From Corynebacterium vitaeruminis DSM 20294 (GTDB taxonomy: Bacteria; Actinomycetota; Actinomycetes; Mycobacteriales; Mycobacteriaceae): a stretch of 64,000 bases of DNA. This document shows positions 1-8,041 of this stretch, in pieces (position 1 is the first letter of the stretch; each line of letters starts with the position of its first letter). The position numbers and the translations under genes were made by a program. The notes under the pieces are model-generated. The model worked only from the letters and a program-made list of their open reading frames with translations. It made no database searches and was not told the DNA's origin. The DNA is taken from NCBI RefSeq assembly GCF_000550805.1, contig NZ_CP004353.1, positions 744,001-808,000 on the forward strand. Direction: 5' to 3'.

Positions 1-1338
1 GAAGCCCTGTCCGAACGGCACGACCGTGAATCCGGCATCGTCCAGGTTCTGTGACATTTGCACGGCACCCCACCGGTCGAACGCGATCTCCCGGATATCG
101 AACCGGGTGCCGAGTTCTTCGATGAACGCCTCAATCGCGCCATAGTGGACAACGTTCCCTTCGGTCGTCTCCAGGAAGCCTTGCTGCTGCCAGAGGTCGT
201 AGGGCACGTGGTCACGCACGACACGGAGCTTGAGGTTGTCTTGGGGTATCCAGAACCAGGGCGCGATCACATATGGCTCGTCGCCAGACTCGGGTGGGAA
301 TACGAGGACGAACGCGGTGATGTCCGTCGTGGAGGCGAGGTCGAGGCCGCCGTAGCAGACCCGACCTTCCAGATCAGCGAGGTCGACGGGAGCTGAGCTG
401 TTGTTCCACACGTGCATGGGCATCCACCGCACCGACTGCTTCACCCACTGGTTCAAGCGCAGCTGACGGAACGTGTTCTCCTCAGCCGGATTCTGCCTCG
501 CCGAGTTGCAGGCTTGGCGAACCTTCTCGATCGGCACCGTGATCCCCAAGCTGGGGTTCGCTTTCGCCCACACCGCCTCGTCGGTCCAGTCATCTTCGCG
601 GTCGGCACCGTAGATGACCGGGTAGAACGTCGGATCGTGCTTCTTGCCCGCGATGACGTCCAGGGCTTTCTCGTGCTGTTCGTAGCAAATGCTGTGCGTG
701 TCGGTACCGGCCGTCGTGATGAGGAAGTACAGCGGCTGGGTGCGGGCGTCGCCCGACCCTTTGGTCATGACGTCGAAGAGTGCCCGGTTGGGTTGGGTGT
801 GCAGCTCGTCGAACACGACCCCGGAAATGTTGAATCCGTGCTTCGAATATGCCTCCGCTGAGAGGACTTGGTAGAAGGAGTTGGTGGGTTTGTAGACGAT
901 GCGTTTCTGGGAGCGCAGGATCTTCACCCGCTTCGACAGGGCTGGGCTCATGGCGACCATATCGGCGGCCACTTCGAACACGATCGAGGCTTGCTGACGG
1001 TCTGCAGCGCACCCGTACACTTCGGCACGCTCCTCACCGTCCCCGCACGTCAGTAGCAGAGCGACAGCGGCGGCGAGCTCTGATTTGCCCTGTTTCTTGG
1101 GTATCTCGACGTAGGCGGTGGTGAACTGGCGGTAGCCGTCGGCTTTGACGGTGCCGAACAGGTCACGGATGATCTGTTCCTGCCAGTCGATGAGATGGAA
1201 CGGCTTGCCCGCCCAGCGCCCTTTGGTGTGCTTGAGGGCTTGGATGAACGCGACTGCGAAGTCGGCCTTCCGTTTGTCGTAGGTGGAGCCTGCGGCCATG
1301 AACCGGGTCGGCGTGTAGATGTCGAGAGTGCGTATCAC
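1..1338 (-). CDS. Phage terminase large subunit (3' part outside window)
   Basis: Motor and nuclease subunit that packages phage DNA into proheads. The 446 codons visible are open to the left edge, so the C-terminus is missing. A Walker A-like segment PKKQGKSE lies near residues 80-87, a Walker B segment VVFDEL near 175-180, the coupling motif LITTAGT follows, and the RNase H-like nuclease begins with GGLDLASTTD around residue 310. The start is a GTG at 1338, chosen because a good Shine-Dalgarno (GGAAGGAG) lies 10 nt upstream. It is the last gene in the window of a minus-strand late operon that begins with the small terminase subunit at 6308, from which it is separated by SAM synthetase, methyltransferase and four small genes. 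Family assignment is secure; the subfamily was not determined. Confidence 0.93.
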   Translation of the reverse strand, partial: MIRTLDIYTPTRFMAAGSTYDKRKADFAVAFIQALKHTKGRWAGKPFHLIDWQEQIIRDLFGTVKADGYRQFTTAYVEIPKKQGKSELAAAVALLLTCGDGEERAEVYGCAADRQQASIVFEVAADMVAMSPALSKRVKILRSQKRIVYKPTNSFYQVLSAEAYSKHGFNISGVVFDELHTQPNRALFDVMTKGSGDARTQPLYFLITTAGTDTHSICYEQHEKALDVIAGKKHDPTFYPVIYGADREDDWTDEAVWAKANPSLGITVPIEKVRQACNSARQNPAEENTFRQLRLNQWVKQSVRWMPMHVWNNSSAPVDLADLEGRVCYGGLDLASTTDITAFVLVFPPESGDEPYVIAPWFWIPQDNLKLRVVRDHVPYDLWQQQGFLETTEGNVVHYGAIEAFIEELGTRFDIREIAFDRWGAVQMSQNLDDAGFTVVPFGQGF

Positions 1339-1369
1339 GCCCGTCAGGCTCCTTCCTGCACTGGCTGGG

Positions 1370-1657
1370 TTAGTTGGTGTGGGCGAAGGCCCAGGCGATG
1401 GCGTGGCCTGCGTCGGCGAACAGTTCGTCAGCCTCGGCGATCAGGTCGAGTTCGCATTCAATGAAGCCTCGGGCATCCGGTCCCCAGCCAGGGATGGGCT
1501 GCTGGGCGAGCTTGTAGACGCGAGCGTCGTTTCCGATCCGGCCTTTGCCCAGGTGCCGGTATGCCGAGGCGAGGACGAAATCCCCGTAGGCGATCACCGT
1601 GCCGTAGCTGTCGGTCGCCATCTGCAGCTGCTCCATCGTGGTCTTTTCGTTGTTCAT
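1370..1657 (-). CDS. Small phage protein of unknown function
   Basis: A 95-residue soluble protein that I do not recognise. The first ATG of the frame is at 1693, but the ATG at 1657 is preferred because AAGGAG sits 6 nt before it; the extra 12 codons would come from a promoter-like element (1683-1725). The protein is acidic toward its C-terminus (IECELDLIAEADELFADAG) and has no signal peptide or membrane segment. It lies 31 nt upstream of the large terminase gene, so the two are probably co-transcribed. Small genes of this kind are common in actinobacterial and Firmicutes prophages between the methyltransferase and the large terminase; no function is claimed. Confidence 0.7.
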   Translation of the reverse strand: MNNEKTTMEQLQMATDSYGTVIAYGDFVLASAYRHLGKGRIGNDARVYKLAQQPIPGWGPDARGFIECELDLIAEADELFADAGHAIAWAFAHTN

Positions 1658-1682
1658 GACCTTCTCCTTGTCCTCTTGTTCG

Positions 1683-1725
1683 GTCATGTACATACAGCCA
1701 TAGGTGTGCGCGGCTATCCAGTCGT
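1683..1725 (-). promoter_or_regulatory. Promoter-like element, copy A
   Basis: On the minus strand ACGACT is followed by exactly 23 nt and then TGTATGTACATGAC. The same layout recurs at 2208-2250, 3182-3224 and 29576-29618, each time just upstream of the ribosome binding site of a minus-strand phage gene. TATGTA could serve as a -10 hexamer. There is no good -35, which would suit an activator-dependent phage promoter. The ATG codons inside the element extend the downstream frame artificially. Confidence 0.6.
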
Positions 1726-1836
1726 AAAAGCCCTAGTCAGGCACTATTTTTAAGGAATCCTCGAGTGGCCAGTTGAACATGGAATCCGTCATTGTCGATC
1801 CGCTCGCGGCAGGTGGCGTTCCATGCTGATTTGGGG

Positions 1837-2184
1837 TCAGCTGCTGGTGAGGTGCCAGGCGGGAATGAGTTGGCGTTCCTCGGTGAACGGGTCGGTGTAG
1901 TGTGCGTTAACTTCGGTCATCCCGATCAAGGTGGCTCCGGCTTGGGTGAGGTTCCAGATGATCTCGGTGAGGCCGGTCTGGTTCGCGCTGATCGTGAACT
2001 CGCCGATGCCATGCTCCTTGAGTTCGTCGAGGATGCTGGGCACGTCTGAGTCGTAGAGACCTTCGGCGAAGTCGCGCAGCTCATTGCCCGCCCGCTGAGT
2101 GTTCATGTAGGCGGTGAGCAGGCTCGTGGACGAGGTTTGGGTGCGGGTCGCGATCTGCTGGTCGAGGGCGTCAATTGTGTTCAT
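1837..2184 (-). CDS. Small phage protein of unknown function (115 aa)
   Basis: Soluble 115-residue protein, not recognised. The N-terminal half is helical and rich in Gln, Thr and Ser; the C-terminal half (IGEFTISANQTGLTEIIWNLTQAGATLIGMTEV) looks like a small alpha/beta fold. The start at 2184 is supported by AGGAG six nt upstream. A copy of the shared promoter-like element lies immediately upstream (2208-2250). It sits between a DUF4314 gene and another small gene in the late operon, a place where prophages of this type carry short accessory proteins. No function can be inferred from the sequence. Confidence 0.7.
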   Translation of the reverse strand: MNTIDALDQQIATRTQTSSTSLLTAYMNTQRAGNELRDFAEGLYDSDVPSILDELKEHGIGEFTISANQTGLTEIIWNLTQAGATLIGMTEVNAHYTDPFTEERQLIPAWHLTSS

Positions 2185-2207
2185 CCCTGGCTCCTAATCC
2201 GGTTGGC

Positions 2208-2250
2208 GTATGACACATACAGCCATGGGTGTCGGTGCTTATCCAGTCGC
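2208..2250 (-). promoter_or_regulatory. Promoter-like element, copy B
   Basis: Minus-strand GCGACT, 23 nt, then TGTATGT. The spacer resembles copy A most closely (GGATA near its start and ATGGC at its end), but the bases after TGTATGT differ. It lies 24 nt upstream of the start of the 115-residue protein gene. See copy A for interpretation. Confidence 0.55.
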
Positions 2251-2275
2251 TTTTCGCCGGTTCTCCGCAAGAGAA

Positions 2276-2476
2276 TCAGTGGCCGGATTCGGGGAGAGTT
2301 TCCCTCGCGTCTTCGCCGGGGATGCGGCCGAGGGTGGAGCCGCAGTCCCAGTCCACATGCACCGTGCCAGCGTCATCGACAAACATGATGGCCCCCTCGT
2401 CACCGGGAGCCAGGCGCGTGTATAGATCGCTGGTTGACACCAGCCGGATTCGCTGCCCATCCGCATTCATCCTCAT
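2276..2476 (-). CDS. DUF4314 domain protein
   Basis: A 66-residue protein that is almost entirely a DUF4314 domain: GQRIRLVSTSDLYTRLAPGDEG, then TVHVDWDCGSTLG, then IPGEDARETLP, which looks like a small SH3-like beta barrel. The frame is open to an ATG at 2509, but the ATG at 2476 overlaps the stop codon of the upstream gene as ATGA, so translational coupling makes it the likely start. DUF4314 proteins are recurrent in prophage late regions beside methyltransferase and terminase genes; their biochemical role is not known to me. Confidence 0.8.
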   Translation of the reverse strand: MRMNADGQRIRLVSTSDLYTRLAPGDEGAIMFVDDAGTVHVDWDCGSTLGRIPGEDARETLPESGH

Positions 2477-3138
2477 TGCACGTTCTTTGTTGTGGGCGGA
2501 GTTTTCCATGCCGCGTTGCCTTCCAGATTCGCTAGTAGGGCTCGGCGCACGTTCTTGTAGCTGTCGCCGATCATGCCGAGGCGCAGCAGCCAGCAGTGCA
2601 TTGCATACTTGTCGTTCCCGCCCGTCTCGGCAGGCTTCGCTGAGACTCTCATGGCGACCTTGGCGTGCTCGAAGATCCGGGCGATCAGCACAGTGGCAGC
2701 CTCCACCACCTCCCGGTCTGGAACCTCGTCGAACCAGTCGAACTCGGCCTTGCCCGCCTGCTCGTCGAGGTGAATTGGGGTTGCTGGGATTTGGAGTGCT
2801 TTGGCGATGAGCCGTCCTTTCGCCGCCAACATTGCCTCCACCTTCCCGGCGGTTGCCTCGTCCCAGTCGGTGGTTGGGAACACCAACGTCAACCCCAACT
2901 CCTCGGCCACCGGCGCGTCTGCTGGAAATCCGGCCTGCGCGGCGGCTTCAGCTAGGACGGCGGTGTCGATGGTGCCGGGCAGATGCAGCAGCCAGTCACG
3001 ATCCAATGTGGCCTCGCCCATCTGGTAGGCGAACGACGGGGTACCCAAGTACTCGGCATGCGCGCCGAGATGAGTGGCGATGAGCGCGGCGAGCTGTTTG
3101 CGGCCTTTCTTCTGTTTGGCGAACTGGATTGTTGTCAT
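2473..3138 (-). CDS. Phage virulence-related protein family member
   Basis: A 221-residue protein starting MTTIQFAKQKKGRKQLAALI. It resembles the proteins annotated as virulence-related in many Firmicutes and actinobacterial prophages: an N-terminal basic stretch, then AEYLGTPSFAYQMGEATLDRDW, and a C-terminal half ending in NVRRALLANLEGNAAWK. AAAGGAG lies 6-7 nt before the chosen ATG at 3138; the longer frame from 3219 reads through a promoter-like element and is rejected. The name does not imply a proven role in pathogenicity. It overlaps the DUF4314 gene by 4 nt (ATGA) and lies downstream of the methyltransferase. Confidence 0.75.
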   Translation of the reverse strand: MTTIQFAKQKKGRKQLAALIATHLGAHAEYLGTPSFAYQMGEATLDRDWLLHLPGTIDTAVLAEAAAQAGFPADAPVAEELGLTLVFPTTDWDEATAGKVEAMLAAKGRLIAKALQIPATPIHLDEQAGKAEFDWFDEVPDREVVEAATVLIARIFEHAKVAMRVSAKPAETGGNDKYAMHCWLLRLGMIGDSYKNVRRALLANLEGNAAWKTPPTTKNVQ

Positions 3139-3181
3139 GACCATCTCCTTTACTTGTTTCCCCTGGTTGGGGTGGTTTTTG

Positions 3182-3224
3182 GTCATGTACATACACGCTC
3201 TATTCCGCCTGAATAGCAAGCCGT
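3182..3224 (-). promoter_or_regulatory. Promoter-like element, copy C
   Basis: Minus-strand ACGGCT, 23 nt (beginning TGCTATT and ending AGAGCG), then TGTATGTACATGAC. The spacer ends match copy D at 29576-29618. It stands 44 nt upstream of the start of the virulence-related gene and immediately after the methyltransferase stop codon. Confidence 0.6.
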
Positions 3225-3233
3225 GACAGCCAC

Positions 3234-4484
3234 CTATTTCTTGTCTCGATCCACCTCTTTCACCACATCCAGGTAGGCGAACTGTTGGCCGTCGCGTAGG
3301 CAGGTGATTCCGGCGGCGTCGCCGGTGGCGTCGGCGTAGCGGCGCAAGATCACGGAGGCGTATTTCTCATCGAGCTCCATGCAGTAAGCGATCCGGTCGG
3401 TCGCCTCGCACGCCATGAGCGTGGAGCCGGATCCGGCGAATGTGTCGAGCACGATCGCGTTGGATTGGGTGGAGTTCCCGATCGGATACGCCAACAGATC
3501 CAGCGGCTTGCTGGTCGGGTGGTCGGCATTTCTGCGAGGCTTATCAAACCGCCAGATAGTGGTTTGTTTCCGGTCCGAATACCACTTGTGCTTGCCGTTC
3601 TTCACCCAGCCGTAGAGCACGGGCTCGTGTTGCCACTGGTACGGGGAGCGTCCCAGCACGAGGGAGTCTTTGACCCAGATGCAGCAGCCGGAGAGTTTGA
3701 AACCGGCATCTTGGAAAGCCCGCCGGAAATTCAGCCCCTCGGTGTCGGCGTGGAACACATAAGCCGAGGCGCCCTTCTCGCACACGCCCGCCATGTTCCT
3801 GAAGGATGCGAGGAGGAACTCGTAGAAGTCGGCATCCTTCATCGTGTCGTTCTTGATCGACAAGCCGTCAGACGATTCGAATGCGACGTTGTACGGCGGG
3901 TCCGTGAGCACCAGGTTGGCGCGCTTGTCGTCCATCAACACCGCGATGTCGTCGGGGTTGGTGGCGTCACCGCAGACGAGCCGGTGCCGACCGACTGTCC
4001 ACACATCCCCGCGCTGAACGAACGCGGCGGCCTCCAGGGCGGCTGTCAGATCAAAGTCGTCATCCTCAACCTCGTCCTCGTCAAGGGAACCGATGAGCTG
4101 GGCGATCTCATCGTCATCGAACCCCGTTAGCTCCGCGTCGAAATCACTGGCGTCCAGGTCAGCAATCAAGAGTGCGAGCTTGTCCTGGTCCCAGTCACCA
4201 CTGATCTTGTTGAGCGCAACGTTGAGCGCTTTCTCCCGCGTCTCGTCCAGCTCGACAACGACACAGTCGACAGTGGTGTGGCCGAGGTCTTCGAGGATTT
4301 TGAGGCGCTGGTGGCCGCCGACGACATGCCCGGTGGTCTTGTTCCAGATGACAGGTTCGACGTATCCGAACTCCGTCAGCGACCGCTTGAGTTTCTCGTA
4401 GTCGGGGTCGCCGGGCTTCAGATCCTTGCGGGGGTTGTAGACAGCGGGCGTGAGGTCAGCGATGGGTAGCTGTTCGATGCGCAT
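3234..4484 (-). CDS. ParB-like / DNA methyltransferase fusion
   Basis: A 416-residue two-domain protein. Residues 1 to about 110 form a ParB/Srx-type nuclease-like domain (NPRKDLKPGD, GHVVGGHQRLKIL). The rest is a beta-class amino-methyltransferase with the catalytic DPPYNV motif near the middle and the SAM-binding FAGSGS near the C-terminus; DPPY fits N6-adenine or N4-cytosine methylation. ParB-methyltransferase fusions of this length are common in prophages and probably protect phage DNA from host restriction. The start at ATG 4484 (MRIEQLPIADLTPA) gives the normal ParB N-terminus and overlaps the upstream SAM synthetase gene by 29 nt, implying co-translation. The gene next door makes its methyl donor. 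No partner endonuclease is evident, so it looks like an orphan methylase. Confidence 0.92.
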   Translation of the reverse strand: MRIEQLPIADLTPAVYNPRKDLKPGDPDYEKLKRSLTEFGYVEPVIWNKTTGHVVGGHQRLKILEDLGHTTVDCVVVELDETREKALNVALNKISGDWDQDKLALLIADLDASDFDAELTGFDDDEIAQLIGSLDEDEVEDDDFDLTAALEAAAFVQRGDVWTVGRHRLVCGDATNPDDIAVLMDDKRANLVLTDPPYNVAFESSDGLSIKNDTMKDADFYEFLLASFRNMAGVCEKGASAYVFHADTEGLNFRRAFQDAGFKLSGCCIWVKDSLVLGRSPYQWQHEPVLYGWVKNGKHKWYSDRKQTTIWRFDKPRRNADHPTSKPLDLLAYPIGNSTQSNAIVLDTFAGSGSTLMACEATDRIAYCMELDEKYASVILRRYADATGDAAGITCLRDGQQFAYLDVVKEVDRDKK

Positions 4485-5646
4485 GCGTTTCCACCGCCTT
4501 CCCCAGCTCGCGCTCGTAGCGCCAGGTTTGTTCCCAGCGCGTCCAGTCCCTGCCCATGTGCCCGTAGAACGCCAGATCCCTGTAGCGGGGTGTGCGCAGG
4601 TTGAGGGTGTCGATGATCCCGGCCGGACGCAGCTCGAACACATCGCGTGCAGCTGCGGTCAAGATGTGGTCGGCGTATTCGCCGGTGCCGAGCGTGTCCA
4701 CCTCGAAGGCGACCGGATCAGCCTTCCCAATCGCATAGCTGATCGCGACTTGGCATTCAGCAGCCAGCCCGGCGTCGACGATCGTGCGAGCGATCAGGCG
4801 CGCCATGTAGGCCGCAGACCGGTCGACCTTGGAGGGGTCTTTCCCGGAGAACGCGCCCCCACCATGGGGTGCGAGACCGCCGTAGGTGTCGACCATGAGC
4901 TTCCGCCCCGTCAACCCGGTGTCCGCGCGAGGACCTCCCTCGACGAACCTGCCCGACGGATTCACAAACACCTCCGTGTTACCGTCCACAGGCAGATAGG
5001 GCTGGCAGGCCGGAGCCACAATCAGCGACTCGACCTCGCGGGTGAGCGCTTCCAGATCCTTGCCCGCCTCGTGCTGGACAGACACAATCACGGTGGCGAT
5101 GGCTACGGGTGTGCCGGTGTCGTCGTAGCGCACCGAGACCTGTGCCTTGCCGTCCGGTTTGATCCCCGTGATAGTGCCGTCGGTGCGGGCGGTGTCGAGA
5201 CGCTTGCAGATGTGGTGTGCCAAGACGAGCGGCAGCGGAAGCCGTTCGGGAGTCTCGACAGTGGCGTAGCCGTAGACGGTGCCCTGATCACCCGCCCCCT
5301 GCAGCGCGAACGCCGAGCTGTCGCCTGCGCGTGCCTCCAGGGAGGTGGACACTCCCGCGTTGATGTCGCCGGATTGTCGGCGCGTCCACACGTAGATCAG
5401 AAACCCGAGCGGACTGTAACCGGCTTTCGCGAGGGCGGTGCGCACCGACTCCCGAATACGCGGGCGGTGGTCGGTGGTAATCTCGCCGGTGACAATGATC
5501 CGCCTGCCTGCGGCCATCACCTCCACCGCCACCCGGGCAGCCTTGTCCTCCCAGAGGATGTCGTCGAGGATCTGGTCGGCGATCTGGTCGCACAGCTTGT
5601 CCGGATGACCAGCACACACGGACTCGGCAGTACGGACAGTAGACAT
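4456..5646 (-). CDS. metK: S-adenosylmethionine synthetase, phage-borne
   Basis: Makes S-adenosylmethionine from ATP and methionine. The 396-residue protein has the family signatures in order: GHPDKLCDQIADQILD near residue 14, the GAGDQG hexapeptide near 110, and GGGAFSGKDPSKVDRSAAY near 245. This is close to the usual 380-400 residues, so all three domains are present. The ATG at 5646 is preferred over a GTG 18 nt upstream because it gives the typical N-terminus; the ribosome binding site is weak. The gene lies between the terminase small subunit and the ParB-methyltransferase and overlaps the latter. A host copy must exist elsewhere, so this is a phage duplicate that presumably feeds the methylase during replication. 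Confidence 0.93.
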   Translation of the reverse strand: MSTVRTAESVCAGHPDKLCDQIADQILDDILWEDKAARVAVEVMAAGRRIIVTGEITTDHRPRIRESVRTALAKAGYSPLGFLIYVWTRRQSGDINAGVSTSLEARAGDSSAFALQGAGDQGTVYGYATVETPERLPLPLVLAHHICKRLDTARTDGTITGIKPDGKAQVSVRYDDTGTPVAIATVIVSVQHEAGKDLEALTREVESLIVAPACQPYLPVDGNTEVFVNPSGRFVEGGPRADTGLTGRKLMVDTYGGLAPHGGGAFSGKDPSKVDRSAAYMARLIARTIVDAGLAAECQVAISYAIGKADPVAFEVDTLGTGEYADHILTAAARDVFELRPAGIIDTLNLRTPRYRDLAFYGHMGRDWTRWEQTWRYERELGKAVETHAHRTATHR

Positions 5647-5735
5647 GGGTGAACTCGCTTCCACGAAACACAGGGGGAAAGAACAGCGCCCACCCCGAAT
5701 TGGGGGGCAGGCGCAACGAACAGGGGCTGGGCTGG

Positions 5736-6308
5736 TTAGGAGCGGGCCTTCAGCAGCTGCTCCATCACCTCGTCACCGGGCGTGGCACCCGCATAGTCGC
5801 TCGTGCAGGTGGCGCGCACGATCTCGTAAATCTCGTACCAATACACATTCGCCTGCTTCCCGAACGACTGCGACATGGCGACGAACGGGGACGCGATGGC
5901 GGCACCGGTGGTGGGGTGTTTGCCGAGCAGGCCGAACTTGGAGATCGCCTGCTCGCACTGCACATAGCGGGCGAAGGCCTGCGCGTACGACTCAATCAAC
6001 CTTGGTGCCACGAACTGCGAACAGCCGCGCTGATCAAGCCACTGCCAGGTTTCCCGGTAGACGATGTCAGCGCCCAGCGGTTTGCCGTCGCGCTGAACCT
6101 CGGATAGGTAGTCGGACGGTTCGGGCATGGTCTCCCCGGCGAGCACCGCACCGGCACCGATGTCGCCGCCCTCAAAGTCGAACGGTTCGTTCAGTGGGTC
6201 CTCCAGGCGGGTGGCGGGCCGTCCGGCGGCGAGCTTCTCGTTCAGCGGATCAGGTTTCGCTCCTGCTCTGACGCGGCGGCCGCCCCGGTTGGTGCCGTCC
6301 TTGGCCAT
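5736..6308 (-). CDS. Phage terminase small subunit (P27-like family)
   Basis: DNA-recognition subunit that pairs with the large terminase. The 190-residue protein begins with a basic, Gly-rich tail (MAKDGTNRGGRRVRAGAKPDPLNEK is typical in character), followed by a helical core (LIESYAQAFARYVQCEQAISKFG) and a segment on replicating or hypothetical sites (TGAAIASPFVAMSQSFGKQANVYWYEI), which fits the P27/Terminase_4 family. The start has the strongest ribosome binding site in the area, AAGGAGG seven nt upstream. It opens the late operon that runs to the large terminase at the left edge. Confidence 0.88.
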   Translation of the reverse strand: MAKDGTNRGGRRVRAGAKPDPLNEKLAAGRPATRLEDPLNEPFDFEGGDIGAGAVLAGETMPEPSDYLSEVQRDGKPLGADIVYRETWQWLDQRGCSQFVAPRLIESYAQAFARYVQCEQAISKFGLLGKHPTTGAAIASPFVAMSQSFGKQANVYWYEIYEIVRATCTSDYAGATPGDEVMEQLLKARS

Positions 6309-6398
6309 GGATTACCTCCTTCTCTAGGCCAGTGGCCCGGGTATGGAGGCCAGGAGTGGGAACCCCGCTATCGGTCGTAACCGTTCGATAATGGGGAT

Positions 6399-7307
6399 AT
6401 GCGTATTGAGCGTGACATCGATTTCGGGCGGCCGCGACGGATGCGCTGCGGACGTTGTGGACACGAAGAACTCGTCAGCCACGACTGGATGGAAAGCTGG
6501 GAGCAGGGCAACGAGCTCTGCCCCGAATGCGGGATCGACTGCACCGAAGAAGACCGGGCTCGCCCCACGTACGACCCTGATGATCCAGCAATAGTCGATC
6601 ATCAGGTTCTTCGGATGTTCTGGTACCACACCAGCACGATCCCGGACTGGCCCCAGAAGGAGTTCGATCCACGGGAGAAGCTGACTCCAGAGACCGTTCA
6701 GCGCATGACGAGGATGTGCGGTGCAGGCGCTGTCGACCGATGGGCTGAACAACAGAAATCCAAAGCCCTTCACGTCGGCACCTACGAGGCAGCAATCGAG
6801 AACATGCTCAGGCGAATGGATGACCAGCCCGAGGGCGACGCCCCGTTCTACCTGTACCGAGTAGTGCTCGACGACGCTGTGGGCATCGAGCCGGGAGTTC
6901 ATCGCGAACCAACGAACTGGGTCGGCGATGCACAACCAGAGAAGTTCCTGAACCCCGGACATTCCGTCTACCGCTACATCAACGAACACGAGGACGAAGG
7001 CAGCATTTCGTTGGCACTTACCGCAGACGCGATCGAGTCGGTATCTGGAATTCAGATACCCGTAGCGACCAAAACGCCAGCTAGGAAGAAACAACGCCTG
7101 GCTACATGGCAGGACGTTCAGCTGAAGGTCAAGGAAGCGAGCGTACCTGACCGGGTACGGCCCCGTTTAGCAGGTGCTTTCAGGACCGTTAGCGCAAGCA
7201 ATACCGACCACCTCAATCCGGATCTCCTCGACGGGCTGGTTGATCTCATCCAAAATCCCTCTCATATCCTCGCTCTCCTTGACTCCGTGGGGCCCCGACA
7301 AGTCTGA
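6399..7307 (+). CDS. Zinc-ribbon protein of unknown function, lone plus-strand gene
   Basis: A 302-residue hydrophilic protein. Residues 16-45 carry two CxxC pairs (CGRC and CPEC) 26 residues apart, which should bind one zinc. The central part has FYLYRVVLDDAVGIEPGVH and a C-terminal helical region (TWQDVQLKVKEASVPDRVRPRLAGAF); I do not recognise either. The antisense frame is open but has the Leu/Val-rich composition of a shadow. GATAAT lies six nt before the ATG, so the transcript may be leaderless; alternatively GGGG acts as a weak Shine-Dalgarno. The gene is the only plus-strand gene between the HNH and small terminase genes, the classic placement of a moron carried by a prophage. Confidence 0.75.
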   Translation: MRIERDIDFGRPRRMRCGRCGHEELVSHDWMESWEQGNELCPECGIDCTEEDRARPTYDPDDPAIVDHQVLRMFWYHTSTIPDWPQKEFDPREKLTPETVQRMTRMCGAGAVDRWAEQQKSKALHVGTYEAAIENMLRRMDDQPEGDAPFYLYRVVLDDAVGIEPGVHREPTNWVGDAQPEKFLNPGHSVYRYINEHEDEGSISLALTADAIESVSGIQIPVATKTPARKKQRLATWQDVQLKVKEASVPDRVRPRLAGAFRTVSASNTDHLNPDLLDGLVDLIQNPSHILALLDSVGPRQV

Positions 7308-7518
7308 ATCGGCAGCCTCGGGTCAATACCCTGTTTGATTCGGGGACTTTGTGCGCGGTTGGCCCCGCCCGCTGACCTGTCCGAAGTCCGTAGAGATCGA
7401 GAGGCCCCGACCCCCTCGCCAGCACCGCGACGTTGCCCAATGTCCGCCGAACAGCGTCGAGGTCGGCAATCTGAGGTTCCATGGTCTCGGCGCGACAGCG
7501 GGCGACGTGGCGAAGATT
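7308..7518. other. Spacer between the zinc-ribbon and HNH genes
   Basis: About 210 nt without a convincing gene. Short open frames on the minus strand have poor composition and no ribosome binding site at a sensible distance. No clear rho-independent terminator is visible between the two convergent genes. Confidence 0.4.
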
Positions 7519-7896
7519 TCAGTAGGTGTAGACCCTCGGGGCTTGCCTCCATCGGTCGCCGTCGAGCGCCGACTGTCGGGAGTGGCACGGCTTACACAGG
7601 CTCCGGAGGTTGCCGGGGTCGTGGGTGCCGCCGTGCTCCAGCGGGATGACGTGGTGGACTTCCTGCGCGGGCGTGTACCGGCTGGTCGCGAGGCAGTTCT
7701 CGCACAGCGGGTGGGCGGCGATGTAGGCGGTGCGGATCTTGCGCCACCGGGCACCGTAACGCCGGTTGATCTTCGGGTCACGCTGCCACTTGCGGTACCG
7801 CTCGTCCTCAGCCTTGGCATGCTCCGGGCAGTAGCGGTCGTGGGTGAGGTTCGGGCAGCCGGGCTGGGAACACGGACGCGCAGGCTTCGAAGGCAT
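7519..7896 (-). CDS. HNH homing-type endonuclease of phage packaging module
   Basis: A 125-residue HNH nuclease. An N-terminal zinc motif (CSQPGCPNLTHDRYCPEH) precedes the HNH core: LCENCLATSRYTPAQEVHHVIPLEHGG, then NLRSLCKPCHSRQS. The catalytic HH pair and the CxxC...CxxC zinc ligands are intact. HNH proteins next to terminase assist packaging in several phage groups. The start at 7896 follows AAGGAG by six nt; in-frame ATGs further upstream lack this. It lies downstream of the ArpU-like regulator and upstream of the small terminase, the usual order. Confidence 0.9.
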   Translation of the reverse strand: MPSKPARPCSQPGCPNLTHDRYCPEHAKAEDERYRKWQRDPKINRRYGARWRKIRTAYIAAHPLCENCLATSRYTPAQEVHHVIPLEHGGTHDPGNLRSLCKPCHSRQSALDGDRWRQAPRVYTY

Positions 7897-7921
7897 ACCG
7901 TGCTCCTTCCCGGACATGGCG

Positions 7922-7960
7922 AAGCCCCCGGAGACCGTTCCTGATCCCCGAGGGCTTTTC
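7922..7960 (+). terminator. Hairpin with short T-tract near the HNH start
   Basis: AAGCCC (7922-7927) and GGGCTT (7952-7957) pair, with CCGG and CCG extending the stem, and the plus strand continues CTTTTCC. Read on plus it could stop antisense transcription. Read on minus it is a 5' leader hairpin of the HNH gene. The T-tract is short, so confidence is low. Confidence 0.35.
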
Positions 7961-8041
7961 CTACTTTTCAACCACCTACATCATTGCAGGCCGGAAACGG
8001 TAAATGCATCCGCTGTTCTTGACACCTTTTGGCGGCTGGAT

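Noticed and set aside
6324..7094. Minus-strand frame opposite the zinc-ribbon gene
   Set aside because: Val/Leu/Phe-rich shadow without a ribosome binding site; the plus frame has CxxC pairs and normal composition.
7246..7482. Small minus-strand frame between the HNH and zinc-ribbon genes
   Set aside because: No Shine-Dalgarno, atypical residues, and it runs antisense into the zinc-ribbon gene.
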